64,000 bases of DNA, taken from positions 744,001-808,000 of the forward strand of contig NZ_RPFZ01000001.1 of assembly GCF_003815535.1 (NCBI RefSeq), in the 5' to 3' direction. The position numbers and the translations under genes were made by a program. This DNA comes from Aurantiacibacter spongiae (GTDB lineage Bacteria; Pseudomonadota; Alphaproteobacteria; Sphingomonadales; Sphingomonadaceae). The notes beneath the pieces are model-generated. The model made no database searches. It was not told where the DNA came from and saw only the letters and a list, made by a program, of their open reading frames with translations. Below are positions 26,691 to 36,612 of this stretch, in pieces (within the stretch, counting starts at the first letter, position 1; each line of letters opens with the position of its first letter).

Positions 26691-28063
26691 GCGTCCATCT
26701 CCAGTCGCCCGCGCGCCTCGTGCACGCGCTTTTCCACCTCTGCCGGGGCCGTGCCGCCGTGGCTGGCACGCGCCGCGACCGACGATTCGACCGACAGCGC
26801 GGCGAATACCCGCTCGTCGATGCGCGCATCGATGGCCTGCAGGTCCGCCAGCGACAATTCGCCAAGCGCCGCGCCCCGGCCTTCCGCCAGCCTCACCGCC
26901 GCGCCGGTGATGTGGTGAGCTTCGCGAAAGGGTATGTCCGCTTCCCGCACCAGCCAGTCGGCAAGGTCGGTGGCGGTCGCGTATCCCAGTTCGGCGGCGG
27001 CGCGCATGCGCCCTGTCTGGAAGGTCGCCCCTTCGACCATCCCGGTGATCGCGGCGATGCACAGGCGCAGCAGGCCGGCCGCCTCGAACACCGGCGGCTT
27101 GTCGTCCTGCATGTCCTTCGAATAGGCGAGCGGAAGGCCCTTCATGGTCACCGTCAGGGCGGTCTGGCAACCGATTATCCGGCCCGCGTGACCGCGCACG
27201 AGTTCCGCCGCGTCGGGGTTCTTCTTCTGCGGCATGATCGAACTGCCGGTGCTCAGCGCATCGGGCATCCGCACGAACCCGAAGGGCTGGCTCGCCCAGA
27301 TCACGAACTCTTCCGCCAGCCGCGAAAGGTGCAGCGCGCATTGCGCGGCGGCGGCGAGGTAATCGAGCGCGAAGTCCCGGTCGGAAACCGAATCGAGGCT
27401 GTTGGCGGTCGGCCCGGCGAAACCGAGCGCCTGCGCCGTCATCTCCCGGTCGATGGGAAAGCCCGTTCCCGCCAGCGCCGCACTGCCGAGCGGACAGCGA
27501 TTGAGCCGCTCGCGCGCATCGCGAAAGCGCGAGACGTCGCGCGCCGCCATCTCGACATAGGCCATCAGGTGATGGCCGAGCGTCACCGGCTGCGCCGTCT
27601 GCAGATGGGTGAACCCCGGCATGATGGAGCCGGAATGTTCGCCGGCGCGGGTGACGAGCGCACGCTGCAACCCCTCCAGTCCCGCAACCGCCTCGTCCAT
27701 TGCGGCGCGCACCCACAGGCGGAAATCGGTCGCCACCTGGTCGTTGCGGCTGCGCGCGGTGTGCAGGCGGCCCGCGACCGGTCCGATCAGGTCGGCGAGG
27801 CGCGCTTCCACGGTCATGTGGATGTCCTCCAGATCCCAGTCTTCCGGCACCCCTTGCGTTTCGTATTCCTCCGCGATGCGCTCCAGCCCGCCGATGATCG
27901 CTTCCGCATCGGCCTCGCTCACGATGTCGCAGGCCGCCAGCATGGCGACATGCGCCTTGCTCGCGGCGATGTCCTGCGCCCACAAAACCTTGTCGAACGG
28001 GATAGAAGCGTTGATCTCGCGCATTATGGCGGAGGGGCCTTCGGCAAATCTGCCGCCCCACAT
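26687..28063 (-). CDS. argH: Argininosuccinate lyase
   Basis: A 458-residue lyase that splits argininosuccinate to arginine and fumarate. [18 protein letters not shown] is the standard start, [17 protein letters not shown] and the signature [12 protein letters not shown] are intact, and [14 protein letters not shown] contains the catalytic His region. It is divergent from the TlpA gene with only about 20 bases between the starts, so the two promoters must overlap the opposite coding regions. Confidence 0.98.
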   Translation of the reverse strand: MWGGRFAEGPSAIMREINASIPFDKVLWAQDIAASKAHVAMLAACDIVSEADAEAIIGGLERIAEEYETQGVPEDWDLEDIHMTVEARLADLIGPVAGRLHTARSRNDQVATDFRLWVRAAMDEAVAGLEGLQRALVTRAGEHSGSIMPGFTHLQTAQPVTLGHHLMAYVEMAARDVSRFRDARERLNRCPLGSAALAGTGFPIDREMTAQALGFAGPTANSLDSVSDRDFALDYLAAAAQCALHLSRLAEEFVIWASQPFGFVRMPDALSTGSSIMPQKKNPDAAELVRGHAGRIIGCQTALTVTMKGLPLAYSKDMQDDKPPVFEAAGLLRLCIAAITGMVEGATFQTGRMRAAAELGYATATDLADWLVREADIPFREAHHITGAAVRLAEGRGAALGELSLADLQAIDARIDERVFAALSVESSVAARASHGGTAPAEVEKRVHEARGRLEMDA

Positions 28064-28082
28064 CGCATTGGAGGATTCGTTC

Positions 28083-28712
28083 TTGCTCAAACCGCGTATC
28101 GTCCCGCTCGCCCTGGCCTGCGTCTCGCTTGGCCTGCTGGGGGCCTGCGATAGAGAGGACGGCGAAGCGGCGCAAGAAAGCGCGACTGCGGAGCGGACAA
28201 GCCCAGCTGTCGAACTGACCGGCACGCTCGATCGCAGCTTCGCCGGGGAAGAGATGCCGCAGGTGACGGTAACGAACCCGGCCGGGGAGAGACTGGATCT
28301 TGGCGGCGGGCTGGGCGAGCCGGTGCTGCTCAACCTGTGGGCCACATGGTGCGCCCCCTGCGTCGTCGAGATGCCGCTGCTCGACGACCTGGCCGGCGAT
28401 CTGGGCGAATCGGTGCGGGTGCTGACCGTGAGCGAGGACTTTCGCGGGGCGGCCGCGGTAGAGCCGTTCTTCGCCGAGCGTGGCCTGGAGAACCTTCCGC
28501 AATGGATCGACGCGCAGAACGCGCTGGCGAGCGCCTACGGCGGCGGCCCGGTGCTGCCGCTCACCATCCTCTACGACAGCGACGGGCGCGAGGTATGGCG
28601 GGTCATCGGCGGCTATGACTGGGCGAGCGAGGAGGCGCGCGAGCTGGTGCTGGAAGCCGCCGCGACCGATGTCGCCGCCGATATCGAGGAGGACGACATC
28701 GACGCGAACTGA
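28083..28712 (+). CDS. TlpA-like thioredoxin-fold lipoprotein
   Basis: A 209-residue periplasmic thiol-disulfide protein. The TTG at 28083 has a perfect GGAGG eight bases upstream and gives a lipoprotein signal with lipobox LGAC (Cys22). The active site WCAPC is at residues 89-93, and the thioredoxin cis-proline region is VLPLTILYD. It probably keeps cysteines reduced for cytochrome c or oxidase copper-centre assembly. The last 20 residues are acidic. It is divergent from argH, a common arrangement in alphaproteobacteria. Confidence 0.9.
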   Translation: MLKPRIVPLALACVSLGLLGACDREDGEAAQESATAERTSPAVELTGTLDRSFAGEEMPQVTVTNPAGERLDLGGGLGEPVLLNLWATWCAPCVVEMPLLDDLAGDLGESVRVLTVSEDFRGAAAVEPFFAERGLENLPQWIDAQNALASAYGGGPVLPLTILYDSDGREVWRVIGGYDWASEEARELVLEAAATDVAADIEEDDIDAN

Positions 28713-28762
28713 GCGCTCGCGGGTCGCTTCGAGGGACCTGGCGGTGCGAGGGGTGCGGCTCG

Positions 28763-28878
28763 TCGCTTCGCTCGGGAGTTTCGACCCGAAACAGTCCCCC
28801 GGACTGTCTCGTGCAGTCCCCTTCGCTTCGCTCGGGAGTTTCGACCCGAAACAGTCCCCCGGACTGTCTCGTGCAGTC
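28763..28878. repeat. Two tandem 56-base hairpin repeats beside tRNA-Val
   Basis: Identical 56-base units at 28763-28818 and 28823-28878 (60-base period). Each holds two hairpins: GTTTCG-ACC-CGAAAC and ACAGTCC-CCC-GGACTGT. The second unit ends five bases from the tRNA-Val 3' CCA. There is no T-run to make a terminator. They may belong to a dispersed repeat family or be processed with the tRNA trailer. Confidence 0.85.
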
Positions 28879-28883
28879 GAAAC

Positions 28884-28959
28884 TGGTGGGCGGTGACGGG
28901 CTCGAACCGCCGACCCTCTCGGTGTAAACGAGATGCTCTACCAACTGAGCTAACCGCCC
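28884..28959 (-). tRNA. tRNA-Val (anticodon TAC)
   Basis: A 76-base tRNA with encoded CCA. The acceptor stem GGGCGGT pairs with ACCGCCC. The anticodon stem TCTCG/CGAGA encloses loop TTTACAC, giving anticodon TAC. The T-loop is TTCGAGC. It lies convergent with the TlpA gene. Confidence 0.97.
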
Positions 28960-29061
28960 TGATCCTTCAGGCCGCGCGGCCTCTAACCCAAGTGCCGCCG
29001 GGAGGAAAGGGTCTGTGTGCGACTGGCGCTGCGTGGCGCGCGGCGCTAGGGGCGGCGGCAA

Positions 29062-30042
29062 ATGCGTGACGCTTCCATCCTTGTCCTCGCCACCGGCGGC
29101 ACCATCGCCGGTGAAGCCGGTTCGGCCGTGCGGGCCGATTACCGCCCCGGCCAGATCGACATCGCCGACTTCCTCGCCGCCTTTGCGCAGCTGGGCGTTC
29201 CGGCGTGCCTGACCGGGCGGCAGATCGCCAATATCGGATCGGAGGACATCTCCGTCGAGCTGTGGCGTGAGCTGCACGCGGCGCTGCACGAAGCGATGAA
29301 CGATCCGGCCATAGACGCCGTCATCGTCACCCACGGCACGGACACGGCGGAGGAAACCGCCTTTCTTCTCGACCTCACCTTGCCGACGGAGAAACCCGTC
29401 GTGCTGGTGGGCGCCATGCGGGCGGCGGACGCGGTGGGGAGCGACGGCCTGCGCAATTTCGCCAACGCCGTGCGCGTCGCCGCAGATCCGCAAGCCTCCG
29501 GGCGAGGCGTGCTGCTGGTGATGGGCGATCAGGTCCTGTCGGCCCGCGACGCGCGCAAGGCCCGCACCGGGGGGACCAGCGCCTTTGCCGGTTTCCCGCG
29601 CGGACCTGTCGCGCTGGCGACGCCGTCCGCGCTCGACTGGCTGCAACCGCCGCACCGTAGCGGCGAGCCGGCGCGCTTCGTCTTTCCGAATTCGTTTCCC
29701 TACGTGCCGGTCCTGTTCGCCTACGCCGCGATGGGGGCCGCGGAGGTCGAGCGATTGCGCAACGCCGGCGCGGCGGGCCTCGTGCTCGCAGGCTTCGGGT
29801 CGGGCAACATGCCCGATGCCGTGCGAACGGCGCTGACGAAAGCCGCCGCGGCGGGCGTGCCGGTCGTGCGCGCGACGCGGGTCGATGAGGGGCTGGTCGA
29901 CCGCGAACCGCAGGACGATGCCAGCCGCTTCGTCGCCGCCCGGGCGCTCGGCCCCGCGAAGGCGCGCATCCTGCTGCAACTGCTCATCGCTTCGGGCGTG
30001 ACCGATCCGGCGGACATCCAGGCCGCCTTCGACCGTCGCTGA
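29062..30042 (+). CDS. L-asparaginase family amidohydrolase
   Basis: A 326-residue asparaginase. ATGGTIAG near residue 10 contains the first catalytic Thr and THGTDTAEETAF near residue 93 the second Thr and Asp. GAMRAADAVGSDGLRNFANA is also family-typical. No signal peptide is present, so it is probably cytoplasmic. Asparagine is the likely substrate, though glutamine or related amides are possible. It stands alone after tRNA-Val on the opposite strand. Confidence 0.93.
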   Translation: MRDASILVLATGGTIAGEAGSAVRADYRPGQIDIADFLAAFAQLGVPACLTGRQIANIGSEDISVELWRELHAALHEAMNDPAIDAVIVTHGTDTAEETAFLLDLTLPTEKPVVLVGAMRAADAVGSDGLRNFANAVRVAADPQASGRGVLLVMGDQVLSARDARKARTGGTSAFAGFPRGPVALATPSALDWLQPPHRSGEPARFVFPNSFPYVPVLFAYAAMGAAEVERLRNAGAAGLVLAGFGSGNMPDAVRTALTKAAAAGVPVVRATRVDEGLVDREPQDDASRFVAARALGPAKARILLQLLIASGVTDPADIQAAFDRR

Positions 30043-30066
30043 CGGGCTTGATTCCCCGGCTGGCGA

Positions 30067-31035
30067 TCACGCCATCGCCGGCGCGGCGGCCCCTACAGCG
30101 GCGAAGTAGCGCGCCATGGCGTCCGCCGCGCTATCGGACAGGCGGATGAAGGCACGGCGGCGGTCGGTGTCGTCCTCAACCCTGTCGAACAGACCCGCCT
30201 GGGTCATCTGGCCGATCCAGCGCAGCGCCGTCGTCGGAGGAACACCCGAAGCGATGCAGAGCGAGGTCACGGATACACGCGCGTGTTCGGCCCGCGCCGC
30301 GGTCAGGTCGAGCAGCATGTCCCACGCCGGATCCGCGAACAGGTCCTCATCGAAGAACCTGGTTCTAGCCCGGCGCTGGGCGATGATCTGGCGAACCAGA
30401 GCGGGTTCGGGAAGCGGCGGCCGGGACTTGCGAACGTGGCCATCCCCTTGCGCGCGATAACCGGTCTTCGGACTTTCGAAACGAAACGCCCCGCCATCGG
30501 CCCCGCGTCCGGCAGTCGTGCCGAAGCGATCGAGGCGCTGCGCGATGGAAGCGACCTGCTCCGTCAGGCGCAGCAGGGTCAGCCGGTCATCTTCGTCCAG
30601 TTCGCGCACGCGGCGGATCGGGCGGTCGGCCAGCGCCCGGCCCAGGGCGATGACACGGTCGGCGCGGCGCGGGTCGACGATGATCTGCGGATCGGATTCG
30701 AGGCAGCAGCCGAACACGGTGTCGAGCATGTCGATGGATGTCGCCACGATCAGCCGCGCCCCGGCATGGGCCACCCGCATGTCCAGCCGCGACAGCGCCG
30801 CCATGCCATGCCCGTCCAGCGTCTGACAATCGATCACCACCAGCTCGCCAAGGGGTCGCGCGTGATCGTCGAGCAGCATGGCCAGCGGTCCGATTTCCCG
30901 CAGGTCGAACCCGGCCTGCTCCACATCTTCCCGCATCTCGTCCAGGACGGGGTCGCGGTCGGCATAGATGGAAACGGACAACGGCAGGCCGGCGCTGTCC
31001 GCGGCCATGCCATAGGAGAAATCCGCCGCACTCAT
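30067..31035 (-). CDS. Regulator with receiver-like domain and MarR-type winged helix
   Basis: A 322-residue protein in three parts. Residues 18-140 look like a response-regulator receiver: YADRDP acidic pair, GELVVIDC with Asp69 at the phosphoacceptor place and IVATS with the switch Thr/Ser. The conserved Lys is replaced, since the last strand reads PQIIVDPRR. Residues 145-172 are a probable coiled coil. Residues 225-310 form a MarR-like winged helix (TSLCIASGVPPTTALRWIGQ, then DRRRAFIRLS). The start at 31035 has GAGGAG upstream. Phosphorylation is doubtful; it may act as a constitutive or ligand-controlled factor. Confidence 0.75.
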   Translation of the reverse strand: MSAADFSYGMAADSAGLPLSVSIYADRDPVLDEMREDVEQAGFDLREIGPLAMLLDDHARPLGELVVIDCQTLDGHGMAALSRLDMRVAHAGARLIVATSIDMLDTVFGCCLESDPQIIVDPRRADRVIALGRALADRPIRRVRELDEDDRLTLLRLTEQVASIAQRLDRFGTTAGRGADGGAFRFESPKTGYRAQGDGHVRKSRPPLPEPALVRQIIAQRRARTRFFDEDLFADPAWDMLLDLTAARAEHARVSVTSLCIASGVPPTTALRWIGQMTQAGLFDRVEDDTDRRRAFIRLSDSAADAMARYFAAVGAAAPAMA

Positions 31036-31109
31036 GCCCTGCTCCTCTCGAATCGCCAACCGGAACGAGAGTAGAACAAAGAGAGATCAGGTCAAGACCC
31101 GCGAACCGA

Positions 31110-32402
<1,293 letters not shown>

Positions 32403-32580
32403 TGCGCTGATCCTTATCGCGTCGAGAACCGGCACGCGCCCTAGGCGCTGCGCGGCGCAAGGGCAATGGCGGCGGCAAGGACGGCGGCTGGGGCGTTACG
32501 CCCGGCGGGTGGCGTTCGGAAAGAATTGCGCCGGAAAGATCGCCCTGCCCGCCCGTTGATCGACCAAAGGAGATTGAACT

Positions 32581-33399
32581 TTGACCGATTACCCGACTCT
32601 CACCCTCAACGACGATCGCCGGATTCCGCAGCTGGGCTTCGGTACCTTCAAGCTGAAGGGCGATGATGCCGTCGAACCCGTCAAAACCGCCATAGACGTG
32701 GGCTACTGGCTGATCGACACCGCCGCGGTGTACGAAAACGAGGAAGGCGTCGGCAAGGGAATCGGGGAATGGAGCGACATCTTCCTGCAGACGAAGGTGT
32801 GGAACGACGACCACGGTTACGACGAGGCGCTGTCGGCGCTGGGCGCAAGCCTGGAGAGGCTCGGCCGCGATCATGTCGACATGCTGCTGATCCACTGGCC
32901 CTGTCCCGGGCAGGACAAGTTCGTCGAGACGTGGAAGGCGCTGATCGAGGCGCGCGACCAGGGCAAGGCCCATTCCATCGGCGTATCCAATTTCCGCGAG
33001 GAGGATCTCGCCCGCATCGTGGACGCGACCGGCGTGACACCGGCGATCAACCAGATCGAACTGCACCCGTCCTTCCAGCAGCGTGACCTGCGCAAGGTTC
33101 ACGAGGACATGGGCATCATCACGCAGAGCTGGTCGCCGCTGGGACAGGGCGAGGGGCTGCAGGCCGACGCGATCAACGCCATCGCCGAGGCGAAGGGCGC
33201 ACCGGCCTCCGCCGTGATCCTGGCCTGGCATCTGCAACACGGCCTCGCCCCCATTCCCAAGGCCAGCAGCAGGGCGCATATCGCGGCCAATTTCCGCGCC
33301 CTCGACACGGTGCTGACCGAAGACCAGATGGCCGCGATCGACGCGCTGGACGATCCCCATGGCCGGATGGGGCCGGAACCGGGCAGCTTCGGAGGCTGA
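32581..33399 (+). CDS. Aldo/keto reductase, first of a tandem pair
   Basis: A 272-residue reductase of the diketogluconate-reductase branch (COG0656). The catalytic tetrad is visible: Asp in WLIDTAAVY, Tyr in the same segment, Lys in QTKVW and His in LLIHWP. SWSPLGQGEGL and IPKASSRAHI bind NADPH. The TTG start is supported by AAAGGAG eight bases upstream. The next gene is a close paralogue. The natural substrate, probably an aldehyde or sugar ketone, is unknown. Confidence 0.93.
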   Translation: MTDYPTLTLNDDRRIPQLGFGTFKLKGDDAVEPVKTAIDVGYWLIDTAAVYENEEGVGKGIGEWSDIFLQTKVWNDDHGYDEALSALGASLERLGRDHVDMLLIHWPCPGQDKFVETWKALIEARDQGKAHSIGVSNFREEDLARIVDATGVTPAINQIELHPSFQQRDLRKVHEDMGIITQSWSPLGQGEGLQADAINAIAEAKGAPASAVILAWHLQHGLAPIPKASSRAHIAANFRALDTVLTEDQMAAIDALDDPHGRMGPEPGSFGG

Positions 33400-33490
33400 T
33401 CCACCTCACCAGATCCCGACCGACCGGCGAACGTGCGCGGATACGATAGGCGCCGCGCGCGTTTTCGCTTGCAGACCGACAGGAGACACC

Positions 33491-34318
33491 ATGCCCCCGC
33501 AACCGACCCTAACCCTCAGCGACAAGCGCGAAATGCCGCAACTGGGCTTCGGCACCTGGAAGATACCGGATGGCGAGGCGGCCGATATCGTCACGCGCGC
33601 GGTCGAGGCGGGATATCGCCTGATCGACACCGCCTCGATCTACGGCAACGAGGAAGGCGTGGGCAGGGGCCTCGCCCGGCAAGCGGCGACGGACGAGCAT
33701 GTCTGGCTGACCACGAAGATCTGGAACACCGACCAGGGCTACGCCTCTGCGCTGGGGGCGCTGGGCGAAAGCCTCGATCGGCTCGGGACGGATAGCGTGG
33801 ACATGACGCTGATCCACTGGCCATGTCCGGACCGGGAGATGTTCGTGGATACCTGGAAGGCCCTGATCGAGATGCAGCGCGAGGGGCGCACGCGCTCCAT
33901 CGGGGTGTCGAACTTTCGCGAGGACGACCTGAAAAGGCTGGCCGATGCGACGGGCAAGCCGCCGGTCGTCAACCAGATCGAACTGCATCCGCGGTTCCAG
34001 CAGCGCGAACTGCGCGCGGTGCATCAGGAGATGGGCATCGTCACGCAGAGCTGGTCGCCGCTGGGACAGGGCGAACTGCTCGAAAACAAGGCGATTGCGA
34101 CCATCGCGGAGGATACCGGCGCGCCGCGCGCCGCGGTCATACTGGCCTGGCATCTGCACCACGGCCTTGCCCCCATTCCGAAGGCCAGCAGCCGGGACCA
34201 CATGGAGGCCAACCTCGCCGCGCTCGACCTCTCGCTGACAGACGAGCAGGTTGCCGCAATCGACGATCTCGACAGCGAGAACGGGCGCATGGGCGAACAT
34301 CCCGACGACACCAACTGA
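33491..34318 (+). CDS. Aldo/keto reductase, second of a tandem pair
   Basis: A 275-residue paralogue of the preceding protein, collinear along its whole length and sharing segments such as VNQIELHP and TQSWSPLGQGE. The tetrad is intact (LIDTASIY, TTKIW, LIHWP). AGGAG lies directly upstream of the ATG at 33491. The 91-base gap between the pair and the separate ribosome site suggest the copy arose by duplication and kept its own translation signals. NADPH dependence is inferred from the family. Confidence 0.93.
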   Translation: MPPQPTLTLSDKREMPQLGFGTWKIPDGEAADIVTRAVEAGYRLIDTASIYGNEEGVGRGLARQAATDEHVWLTTKIWNTDQGYASALGALGESLDRLGTDSVDMTLIHWPCPDREMFVDTWKALIEMQREGRTRSIGVSNFREDDLKRLADATGKPPVVNQIELHPRFQQRELRAVHQEMGIVTQSWSPLGQGELLENKAIATIAEDTGAPRAAVILAWHLHHGLAPIPKASSRDHMEANLAALDLSLTDEQVAAIDDLDSENGRMGEHPDDTN

Positions 34319-34361
34319 CATCCCGAACAGGCACGCTCCGGCTTGACCGTATTAGCCTGCC

Positions 34362-35477
34362 ATGACACCCGTTCGGAAACGGAGGTGTTTCACGGTTCGG
34401 TCCGCCAAGTCGCTGTTCATCGGCATCGTCGCCTGTCTTGCAGCGAGCGCCGCGGCGCAGGACGGCGACCCGGTCGATATCGTCGATGCGGCGGCGCGGG
34501 AGCGGGGGGACCTGTCACAAGTGCTCGTTCTGGGCAGTTCGCATCTTTCCTCGCTCCCGGCGGATTTCGACAGATCGCGGTTCGACCCGCTGCTCGGTCG
34601 CCTGCAAGACTGGGTGCCCGGCAGGATCACTGTCGAGCAGCTATCCGGGCCGCAATGCGACTACCTTCGTGCCTACGCCTTCGCCTATCCCGGGACGGCG
34701 GAAGACTACTGCCCCGACCCGGCCGCAGCGCGCGAGGCGGTCGGGCTGGACGGAGCCGGGGCGGAGGAAGCGGCGCTGGCGCTGCTGGCGCAGCAGACCC
34801 GCTCGCCTTCCGAAACCCGCCGCCTCGCCGTCCTGTTCCTTGCCATCGGCGAGCCCGCATCGGTGCATCTGCAATGGCTCTATCTGCCCGAAGCCGAACG
34901 GCACGCCGACGCCGTGCTGACGCAACCGCTGGCGGATTTCCTTGTCCGGCGCGGCGATCGCATGAACGAGACCGAAGTGGTCGGCGTCGCCCTGGCGCGG
35001 CGGCTGGGTCTGCAACGCATCCACCCGGTCGACGATCATACCGGCGACCGGGCGGCGAATACCGATGATGACGAGCTGTACGCGGCAGAAGTGCAGGCGG
35101 CGTGGCAGTCGTCGGCCCTGGAGGACCGCATCTGGCAGCTCGAAGCATGGGAACGGGCCGTCATCTTCGGCGAACTGCCGGTCCTCGACTGGTATCGCAA
35201 TCTCAACTCGGACGAACAGGCGCGGCTCGCCATGCGAACCGATTTCGCCGCGGCCGCCCGCGCCCGGCAGCCCGGGAACGGCGGCCGCCGCTATCTGGCC
35301 TACTGGGAAACGCGAAACCTCCGCATGGTGGCCAATCTGCGCGAGATCACCGAGCCGGGGGAGCGGGTGCTCGCCATTGTCGGCGTATCGCACGCACCGT
35401 ATTACGAGCGGTATCTGGCCATGATGAGCGACGTCGAAACCGCCGACCTCGGTTCTGTACTCGGCGCCGCCGACTAG
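34362..35477 (+). CDS. Secreted DUF5694-like protein
   Basis: A 371-residue protein with an N-terminal signal peptide (about 13-33, cleavage after SAAA) and a domain resembling DUF5694, distantly like TraB/EreA folds: VLVLGSSHLSSLPADF near the start and IVGVSHAPYYERYL near the end each hold a conserved His. That pair could bind a metal. The function is unknown. It follows the aldo/keto reductases by 43 bases. Its stop shares the palindrome CTAG with the convergent hisZ stop, so the genes overlap by four bases. Confidence 0.7.
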   Translation: MTPVRKRRCFTVRSAKSLFIGIVACLAASAAAQDGDPVDIVDAAARERGDLSQVLVLGSSHLSSLPADFDRSRFDPLLGRLQDWVPGRITVEQLSGPQCDYLRAYAFAYPGTAEDYCPDPAAAREAVGLDGAGAEEAALALLAQQTRSPSETRRLAVLFLAIGEPASVHLQWLYLPEAERHADAVLTQPLADFLVRRGDRMNETEVVGVALARRLGLQRIHPVDDHTGDRAANTDDDELYAAEVQAAWQSSALEDRIWQLEAWERAVIFGELPVLDWYRNLNSDEQARLAMRTDFAAAARARQPGNGGRRYLAYWETRNLRMVANLREITEPGERVLAIVGVSHAPYYERYLAMMSDVETADLGSVLGAAD

Positions 35478-36583
35478 AGCGCCTCCGGTCCGTTCGCGGC
35501 GAGCCGGTGCGTGCATCCCAGCGCCTGTGGATCGTCGTCTTCATCAAGCGCGGCGATCGTGCGCCAGCCTTCGTCACGCAGCCTGTCGGCGGCAGCGCGG
35601 TCGTGGTCGAGCGGCAGGAATATCCGCTCGCCGAGCGTTTCTTCGGCCTTCACCGATTCGATCAACTCCTCGGGGTAGAGCGAAAAGCCGGTCGCGGGTT
35701 CGTCGGTTCCGCCGATGCAATAGGTGCCGCCGCGCCCCACCTCTCCGCGCACGCCGTCGACATAGAGCGTGAAGCCGAACCAGCTCTGATATTCGAAGCC
35801 GTGGCGCTCGCTGGGATCGAGGGTCAGGCGCGCCCGGCCCTCCACCCGCGCGGCGATCTGGCGCAACGCGGCGATGCGGGAGCCCAATACGCCGGTGTCG
35901 TCGATGGCAGACAGCCGCCTGGCCGCATCGTCGAACGGGCCGGCGGCGTGGATGAGTGGAAGGTAGGCCTCCCCGCCCGCCTCGACCAGACCGCCGGCAT
36001 CCTTCGTATCGAGTTCGCGCCGCACCCGCTCGCGCGCCGCGGCGTCGAGCGGCCAGGGGCCGTCGGCGAGCGTATCGACCAGGTCGGGCAGGGTGAAATC
36101 GACGCCGATGCCCTTCGCCCCGGCAGCCTCGAGCGCGGCAATGGCGAGTTCCACCACCTCCCCCGCCGCCACGACCGTATCGCGACCGATCAGTTCCGCG
36201 CCCACCTGCAGGTTTTCGCGCCGGGGTTCCAGCTTCCGCCCGGTGATGCGCGCGACCTGCCCCGCGTAGCTGAGGCGCAGCGGGCGAGCCGCATCGACGA
36301 GGCCGGTGGCAGCGATGCGCCCGACCTGCACGGTCATGTCGCTGCGCAGCGCCAGCGTGCGCAGGCTGGCGGGATCGACGAAGCGGAACATGCCGCGCGT
36401 GCTCAGCCCGTCCATCCGCCGCGCCATGCTCGCCTCGAACTCCACCAGCGGCGGCCGCACGCGGTCGTAGCCGTGAGCGCGCAGCGCCTCCAGCATCGCC
36501 CGCTCGATCCGCGTCGCGGCGGCGGCGGATTGCGGCAGGCGATCCTCGAGACCTTCGGGGAGGAGGTCTTGCGTTTCGGTCAT
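35474..36583 (-). CDS. hisZ: ATP phosphoribosyltransferase regulatory subunit
   Basis: A 369-residue HisZ, a class II tRNA-synthetase-like protein without synthetase function, which forms the first enzyme of histidine synthesis with short-form HisG (not in this window). LPEGLEDRLP at the start, MFRFVDPASLRTLALRSDMT and the glycine-rich GEVGRGGTYCIGG are typical. It starts 29 bases after serA, so both probably share a transcript. Its presence implies that a short-form hisG exists elsewhere. Confidence 0.9.
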   Translation of the reverse strand: MTETQDLLPEGLEDRLPQSAAAATRIERAMLEALRAHGYDRVRPPLVEFEASMARRMDGLSTRGMFRFVDPASLRTLALRSDMTVQVGRIAATGLVDAARPLRLSYAGQVARITGRKLEPRRENLQVGAELIGRDTVVAAGEVVELAIAALEAAGAKGIGVDFTLPDLVDTLADGPWPLDAAARERVRRELDTKDAGGLVEAGGEAYLPLIHAAGPFDDAARRLSAIDDTGVLGSRIAALRQIAARVEGRARLTLDPSERHGFEYQSWFGFTLYVDGVRGEVGRGGTYCIGGTDEPATGFSLYPEELIESVKAEETLGERIFLPLDHDRAAADRLRDEGWRTIAALDEDDDPQALGCTHRLAANGPEAL

Positions 36584-36612
36584 GGCGCGGCGGTTATCCC
36601 AGATCGGCGCAA

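Noticed and set aside
28603-29979. Long minus-strand open frame spanning the tRNA-Val region and the asparaginase
   Set aside because: Its sequence across 28884-28959 is a translation of the tRNA itself, and the rest is antisense to the asparaginase gene.
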